A program made the translations under genes and the position numbers. Under the pieces are notes generated by a model. It saw only the letters and a program-made list of their open reading frames with translations, was not told the DNA's origin and searched no databases. Below, piece by piece: positions 16,935 to 26,494 of a stretch of DNA of 64,000 bases (position 1 is its first letter; each line of letters starts with the position of its first letter). The DNA comes from Actibacterium sp. 188UL27-1 (GTDB lineage: Bacteria; Pseudomonadota; Alphaproteobacteria; Rhodobacterales; Rhodobacteraceae): NCBI RefSeq assembly GCF_016901225.1, contig NZ_JAFEUL010000004.1, positions 229,452 to 293,451 of the forward strand, given 5' to 3'.

Positions 16935-17921
16935 ATGCTTGGCTCGTCTGTCTTCATAATGAGGGAGAAAGGTAACCACGAGGGATTGACGCTCCCTGTG
17001 TCGGACATCGATCTCGCTCGCGTGGAAGTTTTGCAGCTTATCAGCTTCCTCACTGTCGCTGAGGCTGGGAGCTTCCGACAAGGTGCATTCAAGCTGGAAG
17101 TTGGACAATCGACGGTCAGTCGCCGGATGCAACGTCTCGAAGATCATCTTGGAGTCTCGCTCTTCGAGCGCCGCACCAACGGCGTGCGATTGACCTTTGC
17201 TGGAAAGCGCTTCTCAGCTCGTGGCCGCGCGGTCCTCGCCGATCTTGCGAGCGCAGTGGACACCGCCCGGGCCGGTGGCATAGCGGGCAATGGAGATCTA
17301 GCGGTCGGATTGATCACCTCCTTGTCGCGCGGCCCGGTTCGCGCGCTGATCAATCGGTTCAGAGCGGAACACGGAGACGTGGATCTTCATCTCACGGAGG
17401 CCGACAGAGGCGAACTCCTTTCATTGCTGTGCCACCGACGTATGGACGTGGTGCTAGCATCGGGTGAACCGAGCCCAGAAGATGGCGATGGCTTGCTCTT
17501 TGCCCGTGAACGGATCTTCCTCGCGGTCGCTTCCGACCACCGTTGGGCCGAATTAGATCAGCTGCGGTGGGAAGACGTTCGAAAAGCAACCTACGTCGTA
17601 AGCGCCCGCGAGCCTGGCCCGGAGATCCACGACTATATTTTGCGCCGGGTTAGCGATCTCGGTCGCAGCGCTAATGTCAGACGTCACCGTCTCGGTCGGG
17701 AGGGTATTATGAACCTCGTTGGACTCGGTCTTGGTGTCAGCCTCGTTGCCGACCATTGGCGAGGGGTACAGTACCCAAACGTGACCTTCGTGCCTATCGG
17801 CGAGGCGTACGAGACGATCCCGTTTTCGCTCGTGTGGCGTCCCGAGAATGACAACCCCGCCTTGCGCCGGTTCATCTCTCTGGCGCGGATCGAGGCGAAG
17901 CGGAACGGCGTTCTCTCCTGA
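16935..17921 (+). CDS. LysR-type transcriptional regulator at the trb locus end
   Basis: A 328-residue LysR-type protein. The winged helix covers about residues 30-90 (LISFLTVAEAGSFRQGAFKLEVGQSTVSRRMQRLEDHLGVSLFERR) and a substrate-binding domain follows. The start ATG 16935 has GGAG about 10 bp upstream; ATG 16959 is an alternative. The gene converges with and overlaps the 3' end of the DUF2274 gene by 50 bp. LysR genes at this spot next to DUF2274-trbI recur in related ICEs, so it may belong to the transfer backbone. Its target is unknown. Confidence 0.8.
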   Translation: MLGSSVFIMREKGNHEGLTLPVSDIDLARVEVLQLISFLTVAEAGSFRQGAFKLEVGQSTVSRRMQRLEDHLGVSLFERRTNGVRLTFAGKRFSARGRAVLADLASAVDTARAGGIAGNGDLAVGLITSLSRGPVRALINRFRAEHGDVDLHLTEADRGELLSLLCHRRMDVVLASGEPSPEDGDGLLFARERIFLAVASDHRWAELDQLRWEDVRKATYVVSAREPGPEIHDYILRRVSDLGRSANVRRHRLGREGIMNLVGLGLGVSLVADHWRGVQYPNVTFVPIGEAYETIPFSLVWRPENDNPALRRFISLARIEAKRNGVLS

Positions 17922-18120
17922 GCTTCGCAAAGCCCCGATCCGTCTTCATGAAGCGCTCCAGCATCGGCGCGACCAGTTTTGCGGGTTCAAGCTCCTGCCC
18001 ATTCTCCGCGCCAAGGATCTCCGCATAAGCGGTCAAATCGCGATGTACCTGCGCCGGTAGTTCTACGGTTAGCTTGATCGGCTTGTCGTCGCGTATGTCG
18101 CCCAGTTTCAGCTTGCTCAT
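17872..18120 (-). CDS. DUF2274 family protein (trb operon)
   Basis: An 82-residue protein opening with MSKLKLGDIRDDKPIKLTVELP and containing the HRDLTAYAEILGAENG segment, the usual DUF2274 pattern. It resembles ribbon-helix-helix DNA-binding proteins and is nearly always found just after trbI in alphaproteobacterial conjugation operons. Its ATG overlaps the trbI stop (ATGA). Its role is unknown, possibly operon control. Confidence 0.85.
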   Translation of the reverse strand: MSKLKLGDIRDDKPIKLTVELPAQVHRDLTAYAEILGAENGQELEPAKLVAPMLERFMKTDRGFAKLRRERRSASPRSAPER

Positions 18121-19340
18121 TGGGCAACTCCTTGTGGTTCGAGGATCAGATCGTGCGTAACCATCACCCGCACGGGAAATCCTGGTCGGATCGTCAGCGT
18201 CGGCGGGATATTGAGCTGGCGCTGGACGATGGCTTCGCCCGCGCGCCCAATCGTGTTCTGCGTGCCGTCGCGAATGGCCTCGGCAATCTCATCGCCGCCT
18301 TCTTCACCAGTCTCCAATCCGATATTGAGGATGGTCGCAAGACCCGCGGCCCGAAACAGCCTTCCCCAGTGATTGTCAACACTGTCTTCGAGGCCTGCAT
18401 ATCCGGCTTGATCGGTGCCGGGCTGGCGTTCGAGGACGATGGAGCGCCCGTCGGGCAGGATCAGCCGCGTCCATGCCAAAAGGACGCGCCGCTGACCGGT
18501 CTCGACGCGGCTGTCATATTCGCCGAGCAGACGCGATCCTTGCGGCATCAGCAGGAACTGCCCTGTTGGGCTGTCATAGACGTTGGCTGTGACCTGCGCT
18601 GTGATCTGCCCCGGAAGGTCGGAGCGCAGCCCGGTCAGGAGCGCGGCTTCGATGACTGATCCTGCTTGCAGGACGTAGGGACTTGGTGGGGATTGCAGCC
18701 GGTCCGCAGCGGTTGTCCTTCGGTCGACCTCGCGATCCAGAAATGCCTCCTGACGTTCAGTCGTGTCGGGTTGCGGAGACGTACCGGCAGATGCTGGAAA
18801 AAGACCTTGCAGCCCAGGCGCCGGAGATGTTCCGGATACTGACTGTGGGCGCGCAGCACCCGCGCCGCTCGTCCTCGCGTCTGCAAAGAGCGTTGCGAGC
18901 CGCGCGGCTTCGGCCTCTTGCAAGCGCAGTTGCTCTTCCGGATTGATCGCTGGACCCGTCGCTGGGACGACAGGCACGGGCTCACCCCGCCTCTGAGCAG
19001 ACAGGACCGGACGCCCCAGTTCACCCGGTAGCGGTGGCCCGAGTTGTGGGATGGACGCATAGTCCCGCGGCAGCCCTAAAAGCCCCTCGGCCTCCTGGAT
19101 TCGTTCGGTCGAGAAGAGTTCAGAAGGCTCATCGCCTGGATCTGAGCCTTGCAAGGCCACGATCAGGATCGCGCCGATGCCGAGCCCGCCTGCGACTGCG
19201 AGCACCGTGATGGCTTTGCGCGAGAGACGCATGACCCGCGGAGGATCGGGCCGCAGTCGCAGTTCCTTGGCGATGTCCTGTTCTGAGCGCGGCGGGTCGT
19301 CGGGGCGTTCGTCCGGTTGCTTATCATGGATCCCGGTCAT
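18117..19340 (-). CDS. trbI: Conjugal transfer protein TrbI (VirB10-like)
   Basis: A 407-residue VirB10-type protein that bridges inner and outer membranes in the mating-pair channel. A cytoplasmic N-terminus rich in Asp, Pro and Arg (residues 1-40) is followed by one transmembrane helix (about 43-63), a Pro/Gln-rich periplasmic linker, and the TrbI/VirB10 beta-barrel domain from about residue 215 (YVLQAGSVIEAALLTGL, FLLMPQGSRLLGEYDS, LPDGRSIVLERQPGTDQAGYAGL). Length is normal. It lies 3 bp downstream of trbG. Confidence 0.93.
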   Translation of the reverse strand: MTGIHDKQPDERPDDPPRSEQDIAKELRLRPDPPRVMRLSRKAITVLAVAGGLGIGAILIVALQGSDPGDEPSELFSTERIQEAEGLLGLPRDYASIPQLGPPLPGELGRPVLSAQRRGEPVPVVPATGPAINPEEQLRLQEAEAARLATLFADARTSGAGAARPQSVSGTSPAPGLQGLFPASAGTSPQPDTTERQEAFLDREVDRRTTAADRLQSPPSPYVLQAGSVIEAALLTGLRSDLPGQITAQVTANVYDSPTGQFLLMPQGSRLLGEYDSRVETGQRRVLLAWTRLILPDGRSIVLERQPGTDQAGYAGLEDSVDNHWGRLFRAAGLATILNIGLETGEEGGDEIAEAIRDGTQNTIGRAGEAIVQRQLNIPPTLTIRPGFPVRVMVTHDLILEPQGVAQ

Positions 19341-19343
19341 GAC

Positions 19344-20384
19344 TCAGCGGCCCTCATCGGGACGCCAGGCGGAGACGATCCGTTCCTCGCGTTGTGCCGA
19401 GCGCCGGACGCCATCCGTTCGGACGATCCTAACCACGCGCTGGCGATCGCCCAGACGCAGCTCGGCGGCGGCGAAGAGCCGATCAACGATCATGTAGTTG
19501 CGGCGGATGCGGTAATTGACGAGTTGGCCGTCCCCTTCCGGCCCGATCACGAAGAGCGGCGGCATCTCGCCCTGGCCGATCCCGCGCGGGAACTCGATGA
19601 AGACTTGCCGTCCATCGTCGAAGGCGCGGCGCGGCCGCCAGGGCGCGCGGTCGCCGGTGATACGGTAGCGGAAGTTTAGGTCGTCGAGATCGACGTTGCG
19701 CCCGATCGGAAGGCTCGCTTCCGCGCGATCGTTTTGGCGGCGGAGCGCGATCAACTCGTCTTCGGGATATTGCCACGAGACCGAGGCCATATAGGCCTGC
19801 GGCGTCGCGCGCAGTTCGAGGTGATAGGTGCGCCGGTCTGTGTTGATGACCAGATTGGTTAGAAGGTCGGGCCGTGTCGGCTTCACGAGCACATGGATGC
19901 GGCGGTTATCGCCGGAGCCGCTCTCGGTGTCGCCGATGATCCAACGGGCCGTGTCGCCTGCGGCGATCGGACCGCTCCCGACAAGGCTCTCGCCTGCCTG
20001 TAACGCGATGTCCGTGACCTGGCCGGGAGAGGTGTAGACCTGATAAAGCGCGCCAGAGCTGTAGGGGTAGAGCTGGACCGCGTTGATGAAGCCGTCGCGG
20101 ACGGGTTCGATCCGGGCGGCGGCGTTGGCGTTGGTCACGCGCTCGGTCGGTTCCGCGGCTTCTGCCGGCCGATCGTCGGCATCGACCCGCATGAGCTGGC
20201 CCGGCAGCGGCAAAGGCTCTGGTGTTTCCACGATCCTGACTGGCCTTGGCGGTTCGGCAACGAGTGTCGCGACAACGGGATTGTCATAGCTGATCTCGGG
20301 TGGTTTGAAGGTAGCACAGCCGCTGAGCGCTGCTGCCGCTGCCATCGTTGTCAATAAGCGTGTCGAGCAAACGAAGTTTGTCAT
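19344..20384 (-). CDS. trbG: Conjugal transfer protein TrbG (VirB9-like)
   Basis: A 346-residue VirB9-type protein. A lipoprotein signal peptide with lipobox LSGC (Cys about residue 22) directs it to the outer membrane, where it forms the core complex with TrbI. The C-terminal VirB9 domain holds YRITGDRAPWRPRRAFDDG and VFIEFPRGIGQGEMPPLFV. A Pro-rich spacer precedes it. Its start overlaps the trbF stop by 4 bp. Confidence 0.93.
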   Translation of the reverse strand: MTNFVCSTRLLTTMAAAAALSGCATFKPPEISYDNPVVATLVAEPPRPVRIVETPEPLPLPGQLMRVDADDRPAEAAEPTERVTNANAAARIEPVRDGFINAVQLYPYSSGALYQVYTSPGQVTDIALQAGESLVGSGPIAAGDTARWIIGDTESGSGDNRRIHVLVKPTRPDLLTNLVINTDRRTYHLELRATPQAYMASVSWQYPEDELIALRRQNDRAEASLPIGRNVDLDDLNFRYRITGDRAPWRPRRAFDDGRQVFIEFPRGIGQGEMPPLFVIGPEGDGQLVNYRIRRNYMIVDRLFAAAELRLGDRQRVVRIVRTDGVRRSAQREERIVSAWRPDEGR

Positions 20385-21067
20385 TGGGCGTTCTCCCGTG
20401 ACCAGTTGATGGCGTGAACGAAGACGCCGAGGGGGTTCTTGCGGAGGCGGTCGGCATCGCGGGGCGGTTGGATGACGACGCTGAGGATGCCGGTCCAGCG
20501 TTCGGTGTCGGAGAGCTGGCCGTTCACGTAGCGGCGTTCGGTCCAGGCGACGCGGAAGCTGGAATCGGATGCCCGGATGACGCTGGAAATCTCGGCGGTG
20601 ACCTGAACCTCGCCGACGCGGGCGAAGGGGTCGTTCTCGCGCGCGAAATCGTTGAGCGCGACAGAGCCGCGATCGGTGGTGAAGTCGTATGCACGCAGCC
20701 AGTTCTGCCGGAGCACGATCGGGTCGGCGGGAACCTGACGGACGTTCTCGATGAAGCGCGCGAGGTGGAAGGCGATCTGCGGATCGGTCGGGTGGTAGTT
20801 CGCGGTCGCGGGCGCGACGGCCTGGGCCGCGCCGAGCCGGTCGACTTCGACCACGTAGGGCACGATCGTGCCCTGGGTCGATTGCCAGACCAGCGCGAGG
20901 CCGAAGGTCGCCGTCGTCACGAGACAGCCGATGGCCATGAGCCGCCAGTTGCGGGCCTGGACGCGGGCCGAGCCCATGCGCTCATCCCAGACCTGTGCGG
21001 CTTTCTGGTAGGGGGTCACCGGTTCTGGAGTCTTGGCGTATCGCACGCTGGGTCGCTTGAATCTCAT
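20381..21067 (-). CDS. trbF: Conjugal transfer protein TrbF (VirB8-like)
   Basis: A 228-residue bitopic inner-membrane protein. A basic cytoplasmic N-terminus leads to one transmembrane helix (about residues 45-65). The periplasmic VirB8 fold contains IVPYVVEVDRLGAAQAV and FHLARFIENVRQVPADP, ending in KNPLGVFVHAINWSRE. It nucleates channel assembly in type IV secretion. It overlaps trbL by 4 bp and trbG by 4 bp. Confidence 0.93.
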   Translation of the reverse strand: MRFKRPSVRYAKTPEPVTPYQKAAQVWDERMGSARVQARNWRLMAIGCLVTTATFGLALVWQSTQGTIVPYVVEVDRLGAAQAVAPATANYHPTDPQIAFHLARFIENVRQVPADPIVLRQNWLRAYDFTTDRGSVALNDFARENDPFARVGEVQVTAEISSVIRASDSSFRVAWTERRYVNGQLSDTERWTGILSVVIQPPRDADRLRKNPLGVFVHAINWSRENAQ

Positions 21068-22353
21068 GATCTCTCCGAAAGGCTGATGGCCGTACCCGCG
21101 CCGCCGCCATCGCCGGAGCGGATGGCGTGAGCAGCGACGGCGGTGCCGTGCTGAAGGCTTTGTTGTCGTTTCATGCGGCGCGCCCAGGCGGGCGGGCCGT
21201 CATTGGCGGGCGTCGGCATGGAAGACGGGGAATTGCTGAACTTGCCGCCCGTAGCTTCGAAGGCGGCACGCGAGCCCGAGCGATAGCTATCGCCGACGGC
21301 GCGCTTCAGCGGGCTGACGGCAGTCGACATCCCGGCCTGACCGACCGCGGCTATGCCACTCGCGGCTTTCCCGGCGGTCGATGTGCCTGAGGCCGCGCCA
21401 ATCTTGAAGGCGGTCGACGCGCCACCGGCGACGGCAGACCCGCCGCGCAGCGCGGCTCCACCGGCGGCCCCGGCCATCTTGGCACCCGCAAGGCCGCCCG
21501 CGACCACGCCGCCCGCTGCGAGGCCGGCTCCGACCGCCGCGCCTGCTCCAAGCTGCGGTCCGCCCGAGACGATGCCGTTGGCGATGCCGGGGCCGAAGAT
21601 GCCAAGCGCGAGCAGCGACAGCGCAGCGAGGACAACGGCCATCGCATCCTCGATGGTCGGTTCGCCGGTGAACCCAGCGGTGAACTCGCCGAAGATGGTC
21701 GAACCGATCCCGACGATAACGGCGAGCACCAGCACTTTGACACCCGAGGAGATTACGAGTCCGAGCACGCGCTCGGCCATGAAGGCGGTCTTGTTGAAGA
21801 GCCCGAAGGGCACGAGGATGAAGCCCGCGAGCGTGGCCAGCTTGAACTCGATCAGCGTGACGAAGAGTTGGATCGCGAGGATGAAGAAGGACAGCAGAAC
21901 CACGATCCAGGCGAAGAGCAGGATCGAGATCTGGATGAAGTTCTCGAAGAAGGAAACGAACCCCATCAGGTCGGCGACGGATTCGAGAATGGGCTGCCCA
22001 GCTTCCAGCCCGACGGCGGCGATGCGGCCCGGCTGCAGGAGCTCGCCCGCGCCGATTGCTCCGCCTGTGGCGACAAGCCCGAGGCCCGCGAAGCTCTCGA
22101 AGACGATGCGCGCGAGCGTGTTCCAGTTGCTGATGATGTAGGCGAACACGCCCACAAAGAGCGTTTTCTTCACGAGCCGCCCGATGATGTCGTCGTCTGC
22201 GCCCCAGGCCCAGAAGAGCGCCGCGAGCGTGACGTCGATCACGATGAGCGTCGTGGCGAGGAAGGCGACATCGCCGCCGAGCAGGCCGAACCCGCTGTCG
22301 ATATAGGTCGTGAAGACCTCCAAGAACCGATCGATGACGCCGACGCCGTCCAT
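21064..22353 (-). CDS. trbL: Conjugal transfer protein TrbL (VirB6-like)
   Basis: A 429-residue polytopic inner-membrane protein of the TrbL/VirB6 family. It has five to six hydrophobic segments between residues 25 and 250, then a long Ala/Gly-rich low-complexity region (about 245-340) and a polar C-terminus. It forms part of the DNA translocation route across the inner membrane. It sits between trbF (4-bp overlap) and the small trbK-alt gene. Confidence 0.92.
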   Translation of the reverse strand: MDGVGVIDRFLEVFTTYIDSGFGLLGGDVAFLATTLIVIDVTLAALFWAWGADDDIIGRLVKKTLFVGVFAYIISNWNTLARIVFESFAGLGLVATGGAIGAGELLQPGRIAAVGLEAGQPILESVADLMGFVSFFENFIQISILLFAWIVVLLSFFILAIQLFVTLIEFKLATLAGFILVPFGLFNKTAFMAERVLGLVISSGVKVLVLAVIVGIGSTIFGEFTAGFTGEPTIEDAMAVVLAALSLLALGIFGPGIANGIVSGGPQLGAGAAVGAGLAAGGVVAGGLAGAKMAGAAGGAALRGGSAVAGGASTAFKIGAASGTSTAGKAASGIAAVGQAGMSTAVSPLKRAVGDSYRSGSRAAFEATGGKFSNSPSSMPTPANDGPPAWARRMKRQQSLQHGTAVAAHAIRSGDGGGAGTAISLSERS

Positions 22354-22356
22354 GGC

Positions 22357-22632
22357 CTAGTCCGTTTCCGGATCGTTGGCGGATGTGCCGAAGAAGCGGC
22401 GGCGGTTCTCCTCCCAGGCGGCCTGACACTCGGTGTCGGCTTGCAGCGCTTCCGGAGTGAGCGTGCGGCAGCGCTGCAAGGTTTCGCGCAACGGATCGTC
22501 CGAGACCACGGCGGGTCGCTCCATCCGTTCCACTTCCAACGCGCGCTGGAGTTCCATCGCCGCCATGAGTGCGGCTACAGCGCCCATGGCGATCGCGATC
22601 CCCTTCAGCGTGGTCTCGGCGGTCAGCTTCAT
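22357..22632 (-). CDS. Putative entry exclusion protein TrbK-alt
   Basis: A 91-residue protein with one N-terminal hydrophobic helix (GIAIAMGAVAALMAAME) and a C-terminal part with two cysteines (LQRCRTLTP and DTECQAAWEENRRRFF). These are the marks of the TrbK-alt family found between trbJ and trbL in alphaproteobacterial ICEs. The entry-exclusion role is inferred from the family name and position only. Confidence 0.8.
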   Translation of the reverse strand: MKLTAETTLKGIAIAMGAVAALMAAMELQRALEVERMERPAVVSDDPLRETLQRCRTLTPEALQADTECQAAWEENRRRFFGTSANDPETD

Positions 22633-22638
22633 CGCGGC

Positions 22639-23418
22639 CTACCGGAACATCCGCACGGTCGTCGGCTCGTAGCCGGAGCCGTAATCGAGGAAGCGCGTGA
22701 GGTTCTCGCGCGCTTGCGCTTCGGCCGTCGCGACGCGCGCGGCTTCGAGCGATTGCGCGCGGTTCTGCGCAGCGATGGCGGCGGTCAGGTCGGAGATCTG
22801 TTGGCTCTGTAGAGCGAGAAGCTGATTGCCGGCCTGGGTCGCCTGCAAGGCGCCGGTGGCGGCCTGGCTGCGACCCACGAGCGCCTGCATCTCGGCGCGG
22901 GCCGTCTCGATATTGCCGACGACGCCGGCCTGGACCTTGAGCGCATCCTCGAACCCGGCGACCGACGTGCGCCAGCGATCCTGCGCACCCGCGATCATGT
23001 CGTCGAAATCGCCCCGTGCGGCAGCGGCGCCGTAATCCTGCGTGAAGGCCTGGTCGATCGTCGCCACATCATGGGCGATGCGTTGCGCCTGACCCAGAAG
23101 TTGCTGGGTCTGCTGCACCGAAGACTGTAGCCGCGACAGCGAAGAATACGGCAGGCTCGCGAGATTGCGGGCTTGGTTCACCAGCATCTGCGCCTCGTTC
23201 TGGAGCTGCGCGATCTGGTTGTTGATCTGCTCCAGCGTTCGGGCGGCGGTCAGCAGGTTCTCGGCATGGTTGGTTGGGTCATAGACGATCCCGCCGAACC
23301 CGCCGCCGAAGAACGCGTGGGCGGGCGGCGCAGTCGCGGGGGTCATCGCGACCGCGCTCGACAGCAACAGGGCTGCAGCGGCGCGGCCCGCCAGTTTACG
23401 TGTGTTAGTCTTGAACAT
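22639..23418 (-). CDS. trbJ: Conjugal transfer protein TrbJ (VirB5-like)
   Basis: A 259-residue VirB5-type minor pilin. A signal peptide ends near APPAHA (about residue 35). The mature part begins FFGGGFGGIVYDPTNHAENLLTA (typical TrbJ), and a long helical Gln/Ala-rich body follows. The frame is open a further 106 codons upstream inside trbE, but ATG 23418 gives the expected signal peptide and overlaps the trbE end by 14 bp. Confidence 0.93.
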   Translation of the reverse strand: MFKTNTRKLAGRAAAALLLSSAVAMTPATAPPAHAFFGGGFGGIVYDPTNHAENLLTAARTLEQINNQIAQLQNEAQMLVNQARNLASLPYSSLSRLQSSVQQTQQLLGQAQRIAHDVATIDQAFTQDYGAAAARGDFDDMIAGAQDRWRTSVAGFEDALKVQAGVVGNIETARAEMQALVGRSQAATGALQATQAGNQLLALQSQQISDLTAAIAAQNRAQSLEAARVATAEAQARENLTRFLDYGSGYEPTTVRMFR

Positions 23419-25891
23419 CAGTTGTCTCCTCGTCGTTGGCTTCTGGGGTTGCGGATGGGGTGGCCTCGATCGCTTCGTCCGAAGGTCCAAGCAGCTCGGT
23501 TGCCCAGCCAAGATCGCGCCGGGCGAGCCAGGCGGCGGCGAAGCCGTCGCGCCCATGCTCTTCGAGGATCGCGTCGATGGCGGCGTGGTCGGATTTCGAG
23601 GAGGCCGCGGTAAAGGCGAGCGCGACCTCGCCCAGCCCGAGCGCGAACAGCCGGTTGCCGCGGCGCGACTGGCAGTAATAGTCGCGCTTGGGCGTTGCCC
23701 GCGCGACGATCTCGATCTGCCGGTCGTTGAGACCAAAGCTGCGATAGGTGGCGGCGATCTGGGGCTCGAAGGCGCGTTCGTTCGGCAAGAAGATGCGTGT
23801 CGGGCAGCTCTCGACGATGGCGGGTGCGATGTCGGACCCGTCGATGTCGGCGAGCGATTGGGTGGCGAAGATGACGGAGGCGTTCTTCTTGCGGAGCGTC
23901 TTCAGCCATTCGCGCAGTTGCGAGCCGAAGGTGGAGTCGTCGAGCGCGAGCCAGCCCTCGTCGACGATGATGAGGCTCGGTCGCCCGTCGAGCCGCGCTT
24001 CGATCCGGTGGAAGAGGTAAGCGAGAACGGCAGGCGCGGCGGCGGATCCGATCAACCCCTCGGTCTCGAAGGCCTGGAAGTCGGCCGTGCCGAGCGCCTC
24101 GCTTTCCGCGTCGAGCAAGCGGCCGAACGGACCGCTGAGGCAGAATGGGGCCAGCGCGCGTTTCAAATCGTTCGATTGCAGCAGGATCGAGAGGCCCGTC
24201 AGCGTGCGCTCTTCGATCGGGGCCGAAGCCAGCGAGGTCAGCGCCGACCAGAGATGGTCTCGCGCCACCGGGTCGATGGTGACGCCTTCGCGGGCGAGCA
24301 GCCCAGCGAGCCAGTCCTGTGCCCAGCTGCGTTCCGCCGGATCGTCGATGTGGGCGAGCGGTTGGAGTTGGACCGCATCGTCTTCGTCGGACAGGGCGAG
24401 GCCGAGATCTTCCCAATCCCCACCGCAAGCCAGTGTCGCGCAGCGGATCGAGCCGCCGAAATCGAAGGCGAAGATCTGGGCGCCGTCATAGCGCCGGAAT
24501 TGCAGCGCCATGAGCGCCAGCAGGACGGATTTGCCCGCGCCGGTTGGCCCGACCATGAGTGTGTGGCCGACATCGCCGACATGGGTGGAGAAGCGGAACG
24601 GTGTCGCGCCCTGCGTCTCGGCATAGAAGAGCGGCGGACCGTCCAGATGATCGTTGCGCTGAGGCCCCGCCCAGACCGCCGATATCGGGATCATATGCGC
24701 GAGATTGAGCGTAGAGATCGGTGGCTGCCGGACATTGGCATAGAGGTGCCCGGGCAGCGAGCCGAGCCAGGCTTCGATCGCGTTCAGCGTTTCGGGAATG
24801 CAGGTGAAGTCGCGGCCCTGCACGACCTTCTCGGCGAGCTTGATCTTGGCGTCAGCCGCGCGTTCGTCCGCGTCCCAAACTGTGATCGTCGCGGTGACAT
24901 AGGCCGCGCCGACGATGTCGCTCCCGAGTTCTTGCAAGGCTTCGTCCGCATCGAGCGCTTTGTTGTCCGCATCTGAATCCAGAAGCGTCGAGGCTTCGTT
25001 GGTCATCACCTCCTTGAGGATCGCTGCGACCGATTTGCGCTTGGCGAACCATTGGCGGCGGATGCGGGTGAAAAGCTTGGTCGCGTCGGTCTTGTCGAGA
25101 CAGATGGCGCGTGTTGCCCAGCGATACTCGAACGCTTGCGCGTTGAGTTCATCGAGCAGACCCGGCCAGGTCGAAGTTGGGAAGCCAACGATGGAGAGCG
25201 TGCGCAGATGCGTGTCGCCGAGGCGCGGCGCGAGACCCCCGACCAATGCTTCGTCGGCGAGATAGGCGTCGAGATGCATCGGCGTCTCGGGCACGCGGAC
25301 GGTCTGCCGCCGCGTCGAGATCGTCGAATGCAGGTAAGTGAGCTTGTCCGCGTCGTTGAGCCAGGCGGCTTCCGGCATGAAGCCTTCAAAGAGGTCGAGC
25401 AGTCGATCCGTGCGAGAGCGGAACGCGGCGAGATGCTCGCGTGGGTTCGCGCCCTTGCTTGGGGCGTCCTCAAAGAGCCATCCGCTCGCGCGGCTCGTGT
25501 CATCGGCGGGTGGCATCCAGGTCAGCGTCAGGAAATAGCGGCTCTCATAGTGGGATGACGCTTCCTCGAATTGCGCGCGGCGCTCGGCATCGACCAGCGC
25601 AGACACCGGATCGGGAAATTCCGACAGCGGATACTCGCGCGCCGGGATGCGCTGTGCTTCGATGAACACCGCCCATCGCGATCCCAGGCGTCGCAAGGCA
25701 CTGTTGAGCCGAGCTGCGGTCGAGACCAGTTCAGAAGGCGTCGCGGAGTCGAGGTCCGGTCCCCGGAAGGTTGCCGTCCGCTGGAAACTGCCATCCTTGT
25801 TGAGGATGACGCCGTCAGCAATCAGCGCGGCCCAAGGCAGGAAATCCGACAGCAGCGCGGCTTTGGAACGGTATTCGGCGAGGCGCATCAT
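23405..25891 (-). CDS. trbE: Conjugal transfer ATPase TrbE (VirB4-like)
   Basis: An 828-residue VirB4-type ATPase that energises pilus assembly and transfer. The N-terminal CagE/TrbE/VirB domain begins MMRLAEYRSKAALLSDFLPW. Walker A VGPTGAGKS and a Walker B in SLIIVDEGWLALDD are clear, followed by the FATQSLADIDGSDIA segment. The frame is open upstream, but the double ATG at 25891/25888 lies 4 bp beyond the trbD stop and matches family starts. A run of Asp/Glu/Thr ends the protein. Confidence 0.95.
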   Translation of the reverse strand: MMRLAEYRSKAALLSDFLPWAALIADGVILNKDGSFQRTATFRGPDLDSATPSELVSTAARLNSALRRLGSRWAVFIEAQRIPAREYPLSEFPDPVSALVDAERRAQFEEASSHYESRYFLTLTWMPPADDTSRASGWLFEDAPSKGANPREHLAAFRSRTDRLLDLFEGFMPEAAWLNDADKLTYLHSTISTRRQTVRVPETPMHLDAYLADEALVGGLAPRLGDTHLRTLSIVGFPTSTWPGLLDELNAQAFEYRWATRAICLDKTDATKLFTRIRRQWFAKRKSVAAILKEVMTNEASTLLDSDADNKALDADEALQELGSDIVGAAYVTATITVWDADERAADAKIKLAEKVVQGRDFTCIPETLNAIEAWLGSLPGHLYANVRQPPISTLNLAHMIPISAVWAGPQRNDHLDGPPLFYAETQGATPFRFSTHVGDVGHTLMVGPTGAGKSVLLALMALQFRRYDGAQIFAFDFGGSIRCATLACGGDWEDLGLALSDEDDAVQLQPLAHIDDPAERSWAQDWLAGLLAREGVTIDPVARDHLWSALTSLASAPIEERTLTGLSILLQSNDLKRALAPFCLSGPFGRLLDAESEALGTADFQAFETEGLIGSAAAPAVLAYLFHRIEARLDGRPSLIIVDEGWLALDDSTFGSQLREWLKTLRKKNASVIFATQSLADIDGSDIAPAIVESCPTRIFLPNERAFEPQIAATYRSFGLNDRQIEIVARATPKRDYYCQSRRGNRLFALGLGEVALAFTAASSKSDHAAIDAILEEHGRDGFAAAWLARRDLGWATELLGPSDEAIEATPSATPEANDEETTDVQD

Positions 25892-25895
25892 TGGG

Positions 25896-26165
25896 TCACA
25901 CCCCCATCCAAGTCGGATAACGGAGGTGACGGCGCGCGACGTCGGCGATCTGCGCGTCGCGCTTGGCGGCATAGACGGCGAGCATGTGGCCGATGGCCCA
26001 GAGAGCGAGCCCGACCAGCCAGAGCCGGAGGCCCAGACCCACGGCGGCCGCTATTGTGCCGTTGGCAATCGCGATGGTGCGCGGCGCGCCACCCAAAAGG
26101 ATCGGCTCGGTCAGCGCGCGATGCACGGGCGCGGTGAAGCCGGGGATGTCGGTCGGATCGCTCAT
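25896..26165 (-). CDS. trbD: Conjugal transfer protein TrbD (VirB3-like)
   Basis: An 89-residue VirB3-type inner-membrane protein. The opening IPGFTAPVHRALTEPILLGGAPR is typical of TrbD, and a hydrophobic hairpin spans about residues 31-65. It overlaps the trbC stop by 4 bp and precedes trbE. Confidence 0.92.
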   Translation of the reverse strand: MSDPTDIPGFTAPVHRALTEPILLGGAPRTIAIANGTIAAAVGLGLRLWLVGLALWAIGHMLAVYAAKRDAQIADVARRHLRYPTWMGV

Positions 26166-26494
26166 ACGAGGACGCCGCCTCCGAAGGAGAAGAATGACAG
26201 GAAGAAGCTCGACGCCGCGAATGCGATCGACAGACCGAAGACGATCTGCACAAGCCGGCGCGCACCACCGGACGTGTCGCCAAACGCGAGCGTCAAGCCG
26301 GTGATGATGATGATCATGACCGCGACGATCTTGGCGACAGGCCCTTCGATCGATTCAAGGATCGCTTGCAGCGGCGCTTCCCAGGGCATGCCGGACCCCG
26401 CGGCCTCGGCCTGTCCTGCGGCGAGGAGGAAGCCGAACGCGAGGGCGGACGCGTAAAGCGGTGCGCGGGGATAGAGTTGGAGGGTTCGGGTCAT
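26162..26494 (-). CDS. trbC: Conjugal transfer pilin TrbC (VirB2-like)
   Basis: A 110-residue prepilin with a signal peptide (cleavage likely near AEA, about residue 31) followed by two hydrophobic helices (VAKIVAVMIIIITGLTLAFGD and the C-terminal IVFGLSIAFAASSFFLSFF). TrbC pilins are typically processed by the TraF peptidase encoded at 34634, so substrate and enzyme are both in this element. It overlaps trbB by 4 bp. Confidence 0.92.
   Translation of the reverse strand: MTRTLQLYPRAPLYASALAFGFLLAAGQAEAAGSGMPWEAPLQAILESIEGPVAKIVAVMIIIITGLTLAFGDTSGGARRLVQIVFGLSIAFAASSFFLSFFSFGGGVLV

Noticed and set aside
21868..22812. Plus-strand frames through trbL/trbK/trbJ
   Set aside because: They mirror membrane and Ala-rich coding sequence of the real minus-strand genes and have no family motifs.
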